A stretch of 64,000 nucleotides of DNA from Streptomyces sp. 1222.5. GTDB taxonomy: Bacteria > Actinomycetota > Actinomycetes > Streptomycetales > Streptomycetaceae. Shown here in pieces: positions 50,985 to 58,546 of the stretch. Below the pieces are notes generated by a model. It was given only the letters and a program-made list of their open reading frames with translations. It was not told the DNA's origin and made no database searches. Within the stretch, counting starts at the first letter, position 1. Each line of letters starts with the position of its first letter. The stretch is from NCBI RefSeq assembly GCF_900105245.1, contig NZ_FNSZ01000001.1, positions 620,001 through 684,000 of the forward strand. Direction: 5' to 3'. A program made the position numbers and the translations under genes.

Positions 50985-51242
50985 TCAGCCGCCGGTGCGG
51001 ACCGCCCCGTTCGCCAGGTCGAGCAGGTTGCGGGGCGTGCGGGCCTCGGACACGTCCTCGTCGGGCAGCACGATCCCGTACTCGTCCTGGATCGCCGCCG
51101 CCGTCTCCATGAGCGCGAGCGAGTCGTAACCCAGCTCCTCGAAAGGGGTGTCGAGCGTGGCACCGCTCACCTCGACGCCCTCCTCCTCACCGGCGCAGTC
51201 CACCAGGATGCGGCGCAGGTCCTCGATGTCCAGGGTTGCCAT
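50985..51242 (-). CDS. type II polyketide acyl carrier protein
   Basis: 85 residues. LGYDSLALMETAAAIQDEYGIVLPDEDV is the classic aromatic-PKS ACP signature; Ser41 takes the phosphopantetheine arm. It carries the growing chain between KS/CLF and tailoring enzymes. Unusually it is encoded alone, about 11 kb from KS-alpha and on the opposite strand. A second ACP may follow CLF beyond the window edge. Confidence 0.92.
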   Translation of the reverse strand: MATLDIEDLRRILVDCAGEEEGVEVSGATLDTPFEELGYDSLALMETAAAIQDEYGIVLPDEDVSEARTPRNLLDLANGAVRTGG

Positions 51243-51290
51243 GGCAGTCGTCTCCTCGAAGTCCGTGTGACGTGGTCCCGGACATCGTGC

Positions 51291-51341
51291 GGCCACCGTC
51301 TTGGAGGCCGCTGGAACCGGTCCAGCGGCGCTCCGGTGGCC
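51291..51341. promoter_or_regulatory. nested dyad in the ACP divergent promoter
   Basis: Inner perfect 9-bp repeat (51307-51315 with 51321-51329, 5-base loop) nested in an outer 8-bp repeat (51291-51298 with 51334-51341). It lies 49 bp upstream of the ACP start and 75 bp before the rightward gene at 51416. The inner arms contain CGCTGGA/TCCAGCG, related to the repeats near the other polyketide operons. A regulator operator is likely. Confidence 0.5.
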
Positions 51342-51415
51342 TCCCAGCCGCCCGCGATGCCGGTCTCCCACCCTGAGGAGCACCCAACGGGGGGCTTCGG
51401 AAGGGGCGGTGGGCC

Positions 51416-52270
51416 ATGGGCACGGACGACCGGCGGGTACGGGTCGCGGGAGGCGGGGGGCCTGCCCGGACGGGAGGCGCCCGGTCGAACGGGCTGAGGG
51501 TGGTGCCCGGCGGGCTCGGTCCGCTGGAGCCCCGGCGGCTGGTCGAACACGCGGAGGCGGCGCTGGAGGTCGTCGTCGGGGCCGTGGGCGGTCCTGCCAC
51601 CGGCCGCCTCGGCCGGGTGCCGTCGGACGCCGTGGGCGCCTGCTACCTCGACCTGTGGATCTGCGATCGGCTCCTGCGCCACGACGGGGGTGGCCGGTCG
51701 GCCGCGGCCCAGTGCCTCGTCCCGCTGCTGTTGCTGGAGGGCGTCGGCGGGTTGGCTGCCGCTCTCGGGGCCGGACTGCACCGGCCCGAGCCCGCGGCGG
51801 TCGAGTACCGGCGCCGGCGGCGGGTGCTGGTACGGGCGGCACGGGAGCGCTCGCCGCAGGTGTGGGGGCGGCTCGCCCGGCGGATGGACCGCCTCGCGGC
51901 GGGCGAGGACCGTCTGGCCCACCCGCTCACCGCCGTACGGCACCGCGCGCTGCCGCGTCCGCTGCCGGAACTGGTCGGCGGGCTGGAGGAGGAGCGGCAC
52001 CGCCTGGCCGCCGCCGCGGCCCGCGAGCCGGCCGCCGACGTGCGGTACGGTCCCGCCGAGCGGTACGCCCTGCTGACCGCCGCGGCCGCCTGCGTCGACG
52101 GCTGGCAGCCGCGCGACACCGGTGTCCACGACGCCACCCTCGGCATCGGTGCCCGTCGCGCCCGCCTGTGCGGGGCTCTGTGCCGGCTCTCCGTGCGGCT
52201 CGATCTGCCGGTGTCCGAGGCGGCGCGTACGGCGTGGCGGGCGGACGTGCTGCGATGCGCCGTGGCGTGA
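51416..52270 (+). CDS. unrecognised helical protein, polyketide cluster
   Basis: 284 residues, almost entirely helical and rich in Ala/Arg/Leu, with DAVGACYLDLWICDRLLRHD, LLLLEGVGGLAAALGAGL, YRRRRRVLVRAARERSPQVWGRLARRM and AERYALLTAAAACVDGW. No catalytic motif found; the helical pattern vaguely recalls the C-terminal bundle of acyl-CoA dehydrogenases, but I do not claim homology. The stop overlaps the PPTase start by 16 bp, so the two are co-translated. Confidence 0.65.
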   Translation: MGTDDRRVRVAGGGGPARTGGARSNGLRVVPGGLGPLEPRRLVEHAEAALEVVVGAVGGPATGRLGRVPSDAVGACYLDLWICDRLLRHDGGGRSAAAQCLVPLLLLEGVGGLAAALGAGLHRPEPAAVEYRRRRRVLVRAARERSPQVWGRLARRMDRLAAGEDRLAHPLTAVRHRALPRPLPELVGGLEEERHRLAAAAAREPAADVRYGPAERYALLTAAAACVDGWQPRDTGVHDATLGIGARRARLCGALCRLSVRLDLPVSEAARTAWRADVLRCAVA

Positions 52271-52989
52271 CGCCGCTGCTTGCCGTGGCGCCGGCGGACT
52301 CCTTCGGGCCGGTGCGGGCGGCGCTCGCCCGGTACGGCGATGTGGCCGTGCACGCGGATGCCGCGGACTGGGCCGTGGACCGGGAGGAGGAGGCCGCGCT
52401 GTGGGCGGGCGCCGAGCGCGGGCGGCTGGCCGGGCCGCTTCCCGCGCCGGTGCGGCAGCGGCTCGTGGCGTCCCGGCGGCTGGTCAGATGCGTGGCGGGG
52501 GCCGTCCTCGGGGTCGATCCGCTTCTCCTGGAACTCACCCGTGATCCGGGCGGCCGGCCCAGGCTGCGCGGGTACGCCCACCTCCAGGTGAGTCTGAGTC
52601 ACACCGGGAGCCGGCTGGTGCTCGCGCTCGGTGCGGGCGGAGTGCCGGTGGGGGTGGACGTGGAGCGTGCGGACCGGCCGGTGCGGGTGGAGACACTCGC
52701 GGGCCGCATCTGTACACCCCACGAACGGGCAGTGCTGGCGGGCCTGCCGCCGGCCGGACGTCCCGCCGTACTGCTGCGGTTGTGGACCCTGAAGGAAGCC
52801 CACGCCAAGGCGCTCGGGGCCGGACTGCGGCTGCCGTTCACCGGCTTCGGATTCCGCTTGCTGGGCCGTACGGCGGTGCTGACCGACGACCGGGGGCGGC
52901 CGGTGCGGCCCGTGGAGTCGCGGTTCACGACCCATCTCACCGGCACCGGGCACCTGGTCAGCGTCGCGGCGGCTCCCCCCGCGGGGTGA
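52255..52989 (+). CDS. 4'-phosphopantetheinyl transferase (Sfp-type)
   Basis: 244 residues. LTRDPGGRPRLRG, VSLSHTGSRLVLALG (SxSHT, CoA contact), PVGVDVERADRPV (Mg-binding DxE as DVE) and LRLWTLKEAHAKALGAGL (WxxKEAxxK) are the Sfp-family core motifs. It attaches the phosphopantetheine arm of CoA to carrier-protein Ser, presumably activating the ACP at 50985. Translationally overlapped with the preceding unknown gene. Confidence 0.93.
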   Translation: MRRGVTPLLAVAPADSFGPVRAALARYGDVAVHADAADWAVDREEEAALWAGAERGRLAGPLPAPVRQRLVASRRLVRCVAGAVLGVDPLLLELTRDPGGRPRLRGYAHLQVSLSHTGSRLVLALGAGGVPVGVDVERADRPVRVETLAGRICTPHERAVLAGLPPAGRPAVLLRLWTLKEAHAKALGAGLRLPFTGFGFRLLGRTAVLTDDRGRPVRPVESRFTTHLTGTGHLVSVAAAPPAG

Positions 52990-53331
52990 TTCCGCTTGGC
53001 GGACACGAACTCCGGCGGAAATTCGTACGCCTTTTCGTCGACATTGTGTGAAGACCGTCCCGGGCGCCAGTGAATGCACCCGCCAATTAGAGCAGTCCAC
53101 GGCTAGTGTGACGCCGATCACTTCTGAGCCGCTGGCATTGATTGCGTTTGCTCTTATACCGTTCAAAACAGACGTGGACTGGACCATCAGGTGGTACGCG
53201 GACGGCCGCACGGGGGCACCGCGGAGCATTCTCGCCACATCCGACGTCACCTACATCATCCGTAGCGGACGGAGATCGTTTGCACGATTCGGCGGACCAT
53301 TTCGCGTGCTCGAAAAACAGGGGGAAAGAAA
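52990..53331 (+). promoter_or_regulatory. AT-richer promoter region of the SARP gene
   Basis: 342 bp without a gene. From about 53040 to 53330 the sequence is clearly less GC-rich than anything around it (for example GATTGCGTTTGCTCTTATAC near 53140). This fits a complex promoter for the cluster activator. No single promoter pair is convincing, and no copy of the CGCTTGG-type repeat was found here. Confidence 0.5.
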
Positions 53332-54156
53332 TTGAAGTTCAAACTGCTGGGACAGTTCGAAGTCGTACTGAACAACGGCCGGCCGACGACCCTGACCAGG
53401 TCGAAAGTCAGCCAGCTCCTGGGACTGCTGGTCGTGCAGAACGGCGAGTCCGTCGGAGCCCACACACTGATCGAGGAGCTGTGGGGGGAGAACGTACCGC
53501 GCAGCGCGCTGACCACCCTGCAGACGTACATCTACCACGCCCGCAAGCTCTGCGGCATCGGCCCCGGCCGCCAGTCCGTCCTGGTGACCCGGCCCGCCGG
53601 CTACAGCATCGAGGTGCCCGGCGACTCCGTCGACAGCGTCGTCTTCGAGGGCCTGGTCAACCGCGCCCGCACCGCACTCGACCAGCGGGACGCGGCGAAG
53701 GCCGCCGGGCTGCTCGACCAGGCGTTCGCCCTGTGGCGCGGCCCGGTACTGGCCGGGATGATCACGGGGCCGGTGCTCGACGCCCACCTGACCTACATCA
53801 ACGAGCTGCGACTGTCCGCGCACGAGCTGCACATCGCGGCCTGCGCGCGCCTGGGCCGCCATCAGGAGATCATCCCGCGACTGCGCCTGCTGGTCGCGGA
53901 GAACCCGCTCAACGAGAGTTTCCACGCCCAGTTGATCAAGGCCCTGTACAAAAGCGCGCGGCGGGCCGAGGCCATCCAGGCCTACCGAAATCTCTGTCGC
54001 ATACTCGACACGGAACTGGGCATCGAACCCGCACCGGAACTGCAGACGCTGCAGCAGGACCTCATGACCGGAATTCCGGCGGGCCAGTCCACCGACCACT
54101 CCTTCGGGCAGGTTCTGTTAGCCGAAGGAGCAGTCCCCCGACGCAGCTATTGCTGA
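53332..54156 (+). CDS. SARP-family transcriptional activator with TTA codon
   Basis: 274 residues from a TTG with GGGGGAAAG upstream. Residues ~1-95 are an OmpR-like winged helix (KFKLLGQFEVVLNNGRPTTLTRSKVSQLLGLLVVQNGE, TLQTYIYHARKL, GYSIEV). Residues ~100-250 are the bacterial transcriptional activation domain (RLSAHELHIAACARLGRHQEIIPRLRLLVAENPLNESFHAQLIKALYKSARRAEAIQAYR). SARPs bind direct heptamer repeats to switch on polyketide operons. Leu263 is TTA (54118-54120), predicting bldA control very near the C-terminus, where truncation might be tolerated. Confidence 0.93.
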   Translation: MKFKLLGQFEVVLNNGRPTTLTRSKVSQLLGLLVVQNGESVGAHTLIEELWGENVPRSALTTLQTYIYHARKLCGIGPGRQSVLVTRPAGYSIEVPGDSVDSVVFEGLVNRARTALDQRDAAKAAGLLDQAFALWRGPVLAGMITGPVLDAHLTYINELRLSAHELHIAACARLGRHQEIIPRLRLLVAENPLNESFHAQLIKALYKSARRAEAIQAYRNLCRILDTELGIEPAPELQTLQQDLMTGIPAGQSTDHSFGQVLLAEGAVPRRSYC

Positions 54157-54241
54157 CAGCCTTGAAGCGTGCCCGAGCCGCGGCAGCGGAGATCGGGCGG
54201 GTATTCACCCACACAATTCTTGGCTGTCCGGAGGGAAACGC

Positions 54242-54826
54242 ATGTCCGAGAACCCGGTATCCGTCGCCATCGCTTATCACAGCGGGTACGGGCACACCAC
54301 GAGAATGGCCGAGGGGGTCGAGGAGGGCATCAGGTCCGTGGCGGGCGCCGCGGTCGAGGTGGTCAAGGTCGACGGCATCACCGAGGAGGACTGGGCCCGG
54401 CTCGACGCCGCCGACGCGATCATCTTCGGATCACCCACCTACATGGGTTCGGCGAGCCCCGCCTTCCACACCTTCGCCGCGGCCACCAGCGGGCGCTGGT
54501 ACGGGCTGGCGTGGAAGGACAAGGTCGCGGCCGGTTTCACCACGTCCGGCGCGATGAGCGGCGACAAGCTGAACACGCTCCAGTACTTCACGGTGCTCGC
54601 CGCACAGCACGGTATGCACTGGGTGAACCTCGACCTGCTGCCCGGTGACACGGAGAACGACCTGAACCGGCTGGGCGGCTGGCTGGGGGCCATGGGCCAG
54701 TGCCCGGGCGACCAGGGTGCGGAGTCCATGCGCAAGGGCGACCTGCTCACCGCTGCCCACCTCGGGCGCCGGGTGGCGGAACACGCCCTGCTGCTGCGCA
54801 CCGCGCGGGAGCGCACGGCCGCCTGA
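54242..54826 (+). CDS. flavodoxin-fold NAD(P)H-dependent oxidoreductase (WrbA-like)
   Basis: 194 residues. AYHSGYGHTTRMAEGVEEG is the FMN phosphate loop; IIFGSPTYMGSASPAFHTFAAAT and AGFTTSGAMSGDKLNTLQYF complete the WrbA-like flavin site. Such proteins reduce quinones or supply reduced flavin. In this cluster it could act on polyketide quinone intermediates or support the two-component hydroxylase at 57116. It follows the SARP on the same strand and is closed by a strong terminator. Confidence 0.85.
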   Translation: MSENPVSVAIAYHSGYGHTTRMAEGVEEGIRSVAGAAVEVVKVDGITEEDWARLDAADAIIFGSPTYMGSASPAFHTFAAATSGRWYGLAWKDKVAAGFTTSGAMSGDKLNTLQYFTVLAAQHGMHWVNLDLLPGDTENDLNRLGGWLGAMGQCPGDQGAESMRKGDLLTAAHLGRRVAEHALLLRTARERTAA

Positions 54827-54843
54827 CGCCGGCACCACGCACG

Positions 54844-54884
54844 AAGAGGGTGCCCCGGGGATGCAACCCCCGGGGCACCCTCTT
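54844..54884. terminator. bidirectional terminator
   Basis: Perfect 17-bp inverted repeat (54844-54860 with 54868-54884), 7-base loop, between convergent genes. Confidence 0.85.
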
Positions 54885-54905
54885 GTGCCTCGTACGCCGG
54901 GCCGC

Positions 54906-55844
54906 TCAGTCCGCCCGCAGACCGCGGCGCAGCGCGTCGATCTGGTCGCGCACCATCCGGCGGGACACGGCGGCGTGCCCGATGCCGACGGAGGCGTGGA
55001 ACGTCCCGGGGTAGTGGACCAGTTCGGTGGGCACGCCCGCCTGGATCAGCCGGTGCGCGAAGTGGATTCCCTCGTCCCTCAGCGGGTCGTACGCGCACAC
55101 CCCGACGAACGCCGGCGGCAGCCCCGACAGGTCCTCCGCGCGGGCCGGGGCCGCGAGGTGGGAAGCCGGTCCGGAACCGGTGTAGTGCTTCCAGCTGAGC
55201 ACCAGTGCGGACCGGTCCAGCACCGGCGTGTCCGTGAACTCCCGTGCGGAGACGGTCTCCAGGCGGTCGTCGAGCTGCGGGAAGAGCAGGTACTGGTAGC
55301 GGATGCGCGGACCGCCGGTGTCGCGGGCGCGCAGCGCCAGGGCCGCCGCCAGGGCGCCGCCCGCGCTGAACCCGCCCACACCGATCCGGTCCGGATCGAC
55401 GCCCAGTTCACCGGCGTGCGCGCGGGTCCACTCCAGTGCCGCCCAGCAGTCGTCCAGGCCCGCCGGGAACGGGTGTTCGGGGGCGAGGCGGTAGTCGGGG
55501 GAGACCACCACCGCGCCCACCTGGTCCGCGATCCGGGCGGCGAACGCGCGCGGGGTGTCCAGGTCCCCGGTGACGAACCCGCCCCAGTGCGGGAAGAGGA
55601 GCGCGGGCAGCGGGTCACCGGGCCGGACTGCCGGGGCGTACGTCCGCACGGTGAGGCCGGGGCCGCCCGCGACGGGCAGCACCCGGTCGCTCACCCGGAC
55701 CCGGTCGAGGTGCTCGTAGTGCGGCTGCTTGGCCATCACCTGACGCATGACCGCCCGGGCCGACTCGGGATCGGCGTAGTCCAGCGGCCGCATCCCCGGT
55801 GCCTCCGGGGCGAGTTGGGGGTCGAAGTCGTAGGAGGACGGCAT
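54906..55844 (-). CDS. HSL-family alpha/beta hydrolase
   Basis: 312 residues from an ATG at 55844 (GAGGAG upstream). LLFPHWGGFVTGD takes the place of the oxyanion HGGG motif with one Gly replaced by Trp. VVVSPDYRLAPEHPFPAGLDD is the hallmark HSL strand, GGFSAGGALAAALAL carries the nucleophile Ser, AYDPLRDEG the Asp and FHASVG the His. It is third in a leftward operon with the hydroxylase and DUF6081-like genes. A hydrolytic tailoring or chain-release role is possible. Confidence 0.85.
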   Translation of the reverse strand: MPSSYDFDPQLAPEAPGMRPLDYADPESARAVMRQVMAKQPHYEHLDRVRVSDRVLPVAGGPGLTVRTYAPAVRPGDPLPALLFPHWGGFVTGDLDTPRAFAARIADQVGAVVVSPDYRLAPEHPFPAGLDDCWAALEWTRAHAGELGVDPDRIGVGGFSAGGALAAALALRARDTGGPRIRYQYLLFPQLDDRLETVSAREFTDTPVLDRSALVLSWKHYTGSGPASHLAAPARAEDLSGLPPAFVGVCAYDPLRDEGIHFAHRLIQAGVPTELVHYPGTFHASVGIGHAAVSRRMVRDQIDALRRGLRAD

Positions 55845-55983
55845 GACGGAACTCCTCGGGAACGGCAAGGGACGGCGTCGGCGGCCCGGCCGGCTGCTCG
55901 CCGGGCCGCCGACGCCGTCGAGGGGGTGGGACGGTGGTCGGTGGTGGTGCCGCCCCCCGGAGGGACGGCGGGGCGGGGCTCCG

Positions 55984-57072
55984 TCAGCCGGCGTTCCGGC
56001 TGAAGACGGTGAACCTGCGGACCCCGAGGGCCGCGCCCTGACCCCACAGACGGTTCTCCGGACGGCTCGCGTCGTCGAGGAAGGTCTGAGCGGTGGGCTC
56101 GCCGCGCACCGGGTCGTAGTAGTGCCCCGTCTCCGTGGTCAGCCGGACCAGGCCCGAACCGGGCACGCCGGGGCGGGCGCCGTCGAGGGCGTCGAACAGA
56201 CCGAGCCCGAAGGTGAACTGGCGCGGCGTCACCGTGGCGGGTGTGCCGCCGTGGTCGAGCAGCAGGTGGCGTCGGGAGGGCAGCAACTGGCCGATCCGGT
56301 CGACGGTGAACACCTCGCGTCCCTCCAGGCACCAGCGGATCACGCCCCGGGAGCGGTCGTACTCGATACGGACGTGGTGTTCGGCGGTGGGCGAGGAGCG
56401 GCGGGCGACCGGCACGGCGTAGGTGAAGGCCGCGTAGTCACCGAGGGTGTCGCGGTGGTTGGGGAGGCGCTCGTAGAACGCGTACACCGTCTTGTCGGTG
56501 AAGAAGAAGTCGACCGCGATGCCGGTCTCCTGGTCCTCCGCGGGCAGTCCGGCCATGGCGAGGCGCAGATCGTCGTGCGGGTCGGCGACCGCGGAGCCGA
56601 ACGGGTGCGCCGCCGTGCCGAACGTGCCGGCCGTCAGCCGCGCCTCGGCGACCAGGAGGCGGCCGGGCTCGGCGGTGAAGCCCAGCGTGCCCTCGGCGGT
56701 GTGCTGGTCGGGGTACGACAGCCACTTGACGTGGTCGAGCGAGCCGGGCAGGCCGCTCGGCTCGTGCTGGCCGAGGGTCAGGGTGAAGGCGGGCTCGCCG
56801 GTGTGCGGGTTGCTGCCCTTGGCGGCGAGGCGCAGGCCGCGCCCGGACGTGTCGGCCACGGCGTCCTCGCCGACGCCGCCGCCGAAGGGGATCCGGGTCC
56901 AGCGGGCGCCCGGGCCGCTGGTGGCGAAGCCGCCGGAGAAGTCGTCCTCGAACAGGACGCGCCGGCCGGCGGACGAGGCGGTGCCCCTCGCCGAGGCCGG
57001 TCCGGCCGACAGGGCGGTGCCGGCGAGTGCGGCGGCGGTGACGGTGAGTGCCGTGCGGCGGCTCAGGGACAT
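55984..57072 (-). CDS. secreted DUF6081-like protein
   Basis: 362 residues with a Tat-type signal (SLSRRTALTVTAAALAGTALSAGPASA). The mature part is beta-rich, with VLFEDDFSGGF, ARWTRIPFGGGVGED, AVDFFFTDKTVYAFYERLP, HVRIEYDRSRGVIRWCLEGREVFTVDRIG and RQFTFGLGLFDALDG, like a laminarinase-type jelly roll without its catalytic acids. I associate this layout with the DUF6081 family, tentatively. A secreted protein between polyketide enzymes could bind the product outside the cell. Confidence 0.65.
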   Translation of the reverse strand: MSLSRRTALTVTAAALAGTALSAGPASARGTASSAGRRVLFEDDFSGGFATSGPGARWTRIPFGGGVGEDAVADTSGRGLRLAAKGSNPHTGEPAFTLTLGQHEPSGLPGSLDHVKWLSYPDQHTAEGTLGFTAEPGRLLVAEARLTAGTFGTAAHPFGSAVADPHDDLRLAMAGLPAEDQETGIAVDFFFTDKTVYAFYERLPNHRDTLGDYAAFTYAVPVARRSSPTAEHHVRIEYDRSRGVIRWCLEGREVFTVDRIGQLLPSRRHLLLDHGGTPATVTPRQFTFGLGLFDALDGARPGVPGSGLVRLTTETGHYYDPVRGEPTAQTFLDDASRPENRLWGQGAALGVRRFTVFSRNAG

Positions 57073-57115
57073 ACGGGTTCCTTTCCGAAGGACGTGCGCG
57101 GGGCCGGTGGGCGGA

Positions 57116-58315
57116 TCAGAAGCCGAGCGACTGGTAGGCGTAGGCGGTGGCGGCGGACTCCACCTGGAGACCCTGGTGGCCGGCCATCGAGTTGACGTCC
57201 CGCCAGAACCGCTGCACCGGTTCGGCCGTGGACTGGCCGGTGGTGCCGACGCCGCGGAAGAGCCGGTTGGCGACGCCGACGAGGAGGTCGGTGGCCATGG
57301 CGCAGTCGCGCCAGCCGCGCATGGTCTGCGCCGGGGTGAGACCGTGGCCGCTCTCGTCGGCGCTGCGGGCGGCGCGCTCCAGGAGCAGCTCGGCCGCGTC
57401 GATCTCGCCGGCGCTTCGCGTCAGGGTCACGTCCCAGGTGACGCGGTTGAAGGACGGCATGCCGGGCAGCGCGGGAGCGGGGTTCCGCGCCGCCGCGCGG
57501 ATCTTGCGTTCGGCGTGCCGCCGCCAGGCCGCGAGCGCACCCTTGGCGGCGCCCAGTGCGGGAGCCGCGAACATCATGGTCGTGCCCTGCATCGGGACCG
57601 CCAGGCGCGGCGCGACGTCGACGGCGCCCCGCCCGCTGAAGAGGTCCTCACGGCTGACGGAGCGGGCCTGGGGCACGAACACGTCCTCGACGGTGACGGT
57701 GTGGCTGCCGGTCGCGGCCATGCCGACGTTGTGCCAGGTGTCCTCGGTGCGCCAGGCGCCGCGGGGCACCGCGAAGACACGGGGGGCGCCGGCCGGGCCG
57801 GACCCGGCCGGCGGGTTCGCCGCGAGCAGCGCCCAGTCGGCGTGGTCGATCGCGCTGACGAAGCGCCAGGTGCCGCTGAGCCGATGGCCGCCGGGGGCGG
57901 GGTGCGCGGTGCCGAGCGGGGTGAGGGAGGCGACGAGGAACGCGTCGGGTCCCTCGGCCCACACCTCCCGGCGGCCCTCCCGCGGCAGATGGGCCGCCAT
58001 CCGGCCGACGTGCGCGGCGAGCGAGACGCACCAGGCGGTGGCCGCGCAGCCCTCGCCGACGGCGCTCACGGCCCGCCCGAGTTCCAGGAAGGTCCCCTCG
58101 GTGCCGCCGTGTGCCGCGGGCACCAGGTACCGCGCGAATCCGGCGGCCACCGCCGCCTTGACGACGTCCGGTGCCAGGCGCCGCTCCCGCTCGGCGGAGG
58201 CGGCGCACCGGGCGGCCTCCTGGGCCACGTCCCGGGCGGCCGCCACCAGCGCCTGACGGTCCGGCGGTACGGAGGTCGTCGTGTGCGGAGGGTCGGTGCT
58301 CGGTGTCGGGGCCAT
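57116..58315 (-). CDS. acyl-CoA-dehydrogenase-type flavin-dependent hydroxylase (ActVA-ORF5/HsaA-like)
   Basis: 399 residues with the acyl-CoA dehydrogenase fold: VKAAVAAGFARYLVPAAHGGTEGTFLELGRAVSAVGEGCAATAWCVSLAAHVGRM, then HRLSGTWRFVSAIDHADWALLAA, then DTWHNVGMAATGSHTVTVEDVFVP and a C-terminal helical bundle ending SMAGHQGLQVES. GTWRFVSA and WHNVGMAATGSHT are typical of two-component FMNH2-dependent monooxygenases rather than dehydrogenases, which would show a catalytic Glu. It probably hydroxylates the aromatic core with FMNH2 from a separate reductase. First gene of a leftward operon. Confidence 0.87.
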   Translation of the reverse strand: MAPTPSTDPPHTTTSVPPDRQALVAAARDVAQEAARCAASAERERRLAPDVVKAAVAAGFARYLVPAAHGGTEGTFLELGRAVSAVGEGCAATAWCVSLAAHVGRMAAHLPREGRREVWAEGPDAFLVASLTPLGTAHPAPGGHRLSGTWRFVSAIDHADWALLAANPPAGSGPAGAPRVFAVPRGAWRTEDTWHNVGMAATGSHTVTVEDVFVPQARSVSREDLFSGRGAVDVAPRLAVPMQGTTMMFAAPALGAAKGALAAWRRHAERKIRAAARNPAPALPGMPSFNRVTWDVTLTRSAGEIDAAELLLERAARSADESGHGLTPAQTMRGWRDCAMATDLLVGVANRLFRGVGTTGQSTAEPVQRFWRDVNSMAGHQGLQVESAATAYAYQSLGF

Positions 58316-58417
58316 GCTGGTCTCTCCTCGACTCGTACGGTGGACCGCTTCGGGCGCTGTCGCAGCCGGGCCGCGGCCGGCCGGCGACCGGGAGCCTCGC
58401 CGCCACCGCCCGTATTT

Positions 58418-58445
58418 CGCTTGGCCGGCGCTTGGACGTGCCTGG
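58418..58445. promoter_or_regulatory. candidate SARP operator (11-bp-period direct repeats)
   Basis: CGCTTGG at 58418 and again at 58429 (exact 11-bp period), followed by TGCCTGG at 58439. It lies in the 231-bp divergent region between the hydroxylase operon and the cyclase operon. Three heptamers at ~11 bp is the known layout of SARP binding sites. Related repeats occur upstream of KS-alpha. Confidence 0.5.
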
Positions 58446-58546
58446 CGCGGTGCACGCCGGACACCAGCGCGCTCCCAGCCGACTGCGAGGCACCGCCGGG
58501 ACGCTGTGGCCCGTTACCGCTTCCCGTGCGCCTCGGAGGAGAGCCC

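Noticed and set aside
57116..58315. Fatty-acid beta-oxidation acyl-CoA dehydrogenase
   Set aside because: The motifs GTWRFVSA and WHNVGMAATGSHT and the cluster context fit two-component flavin hydroxylases better.
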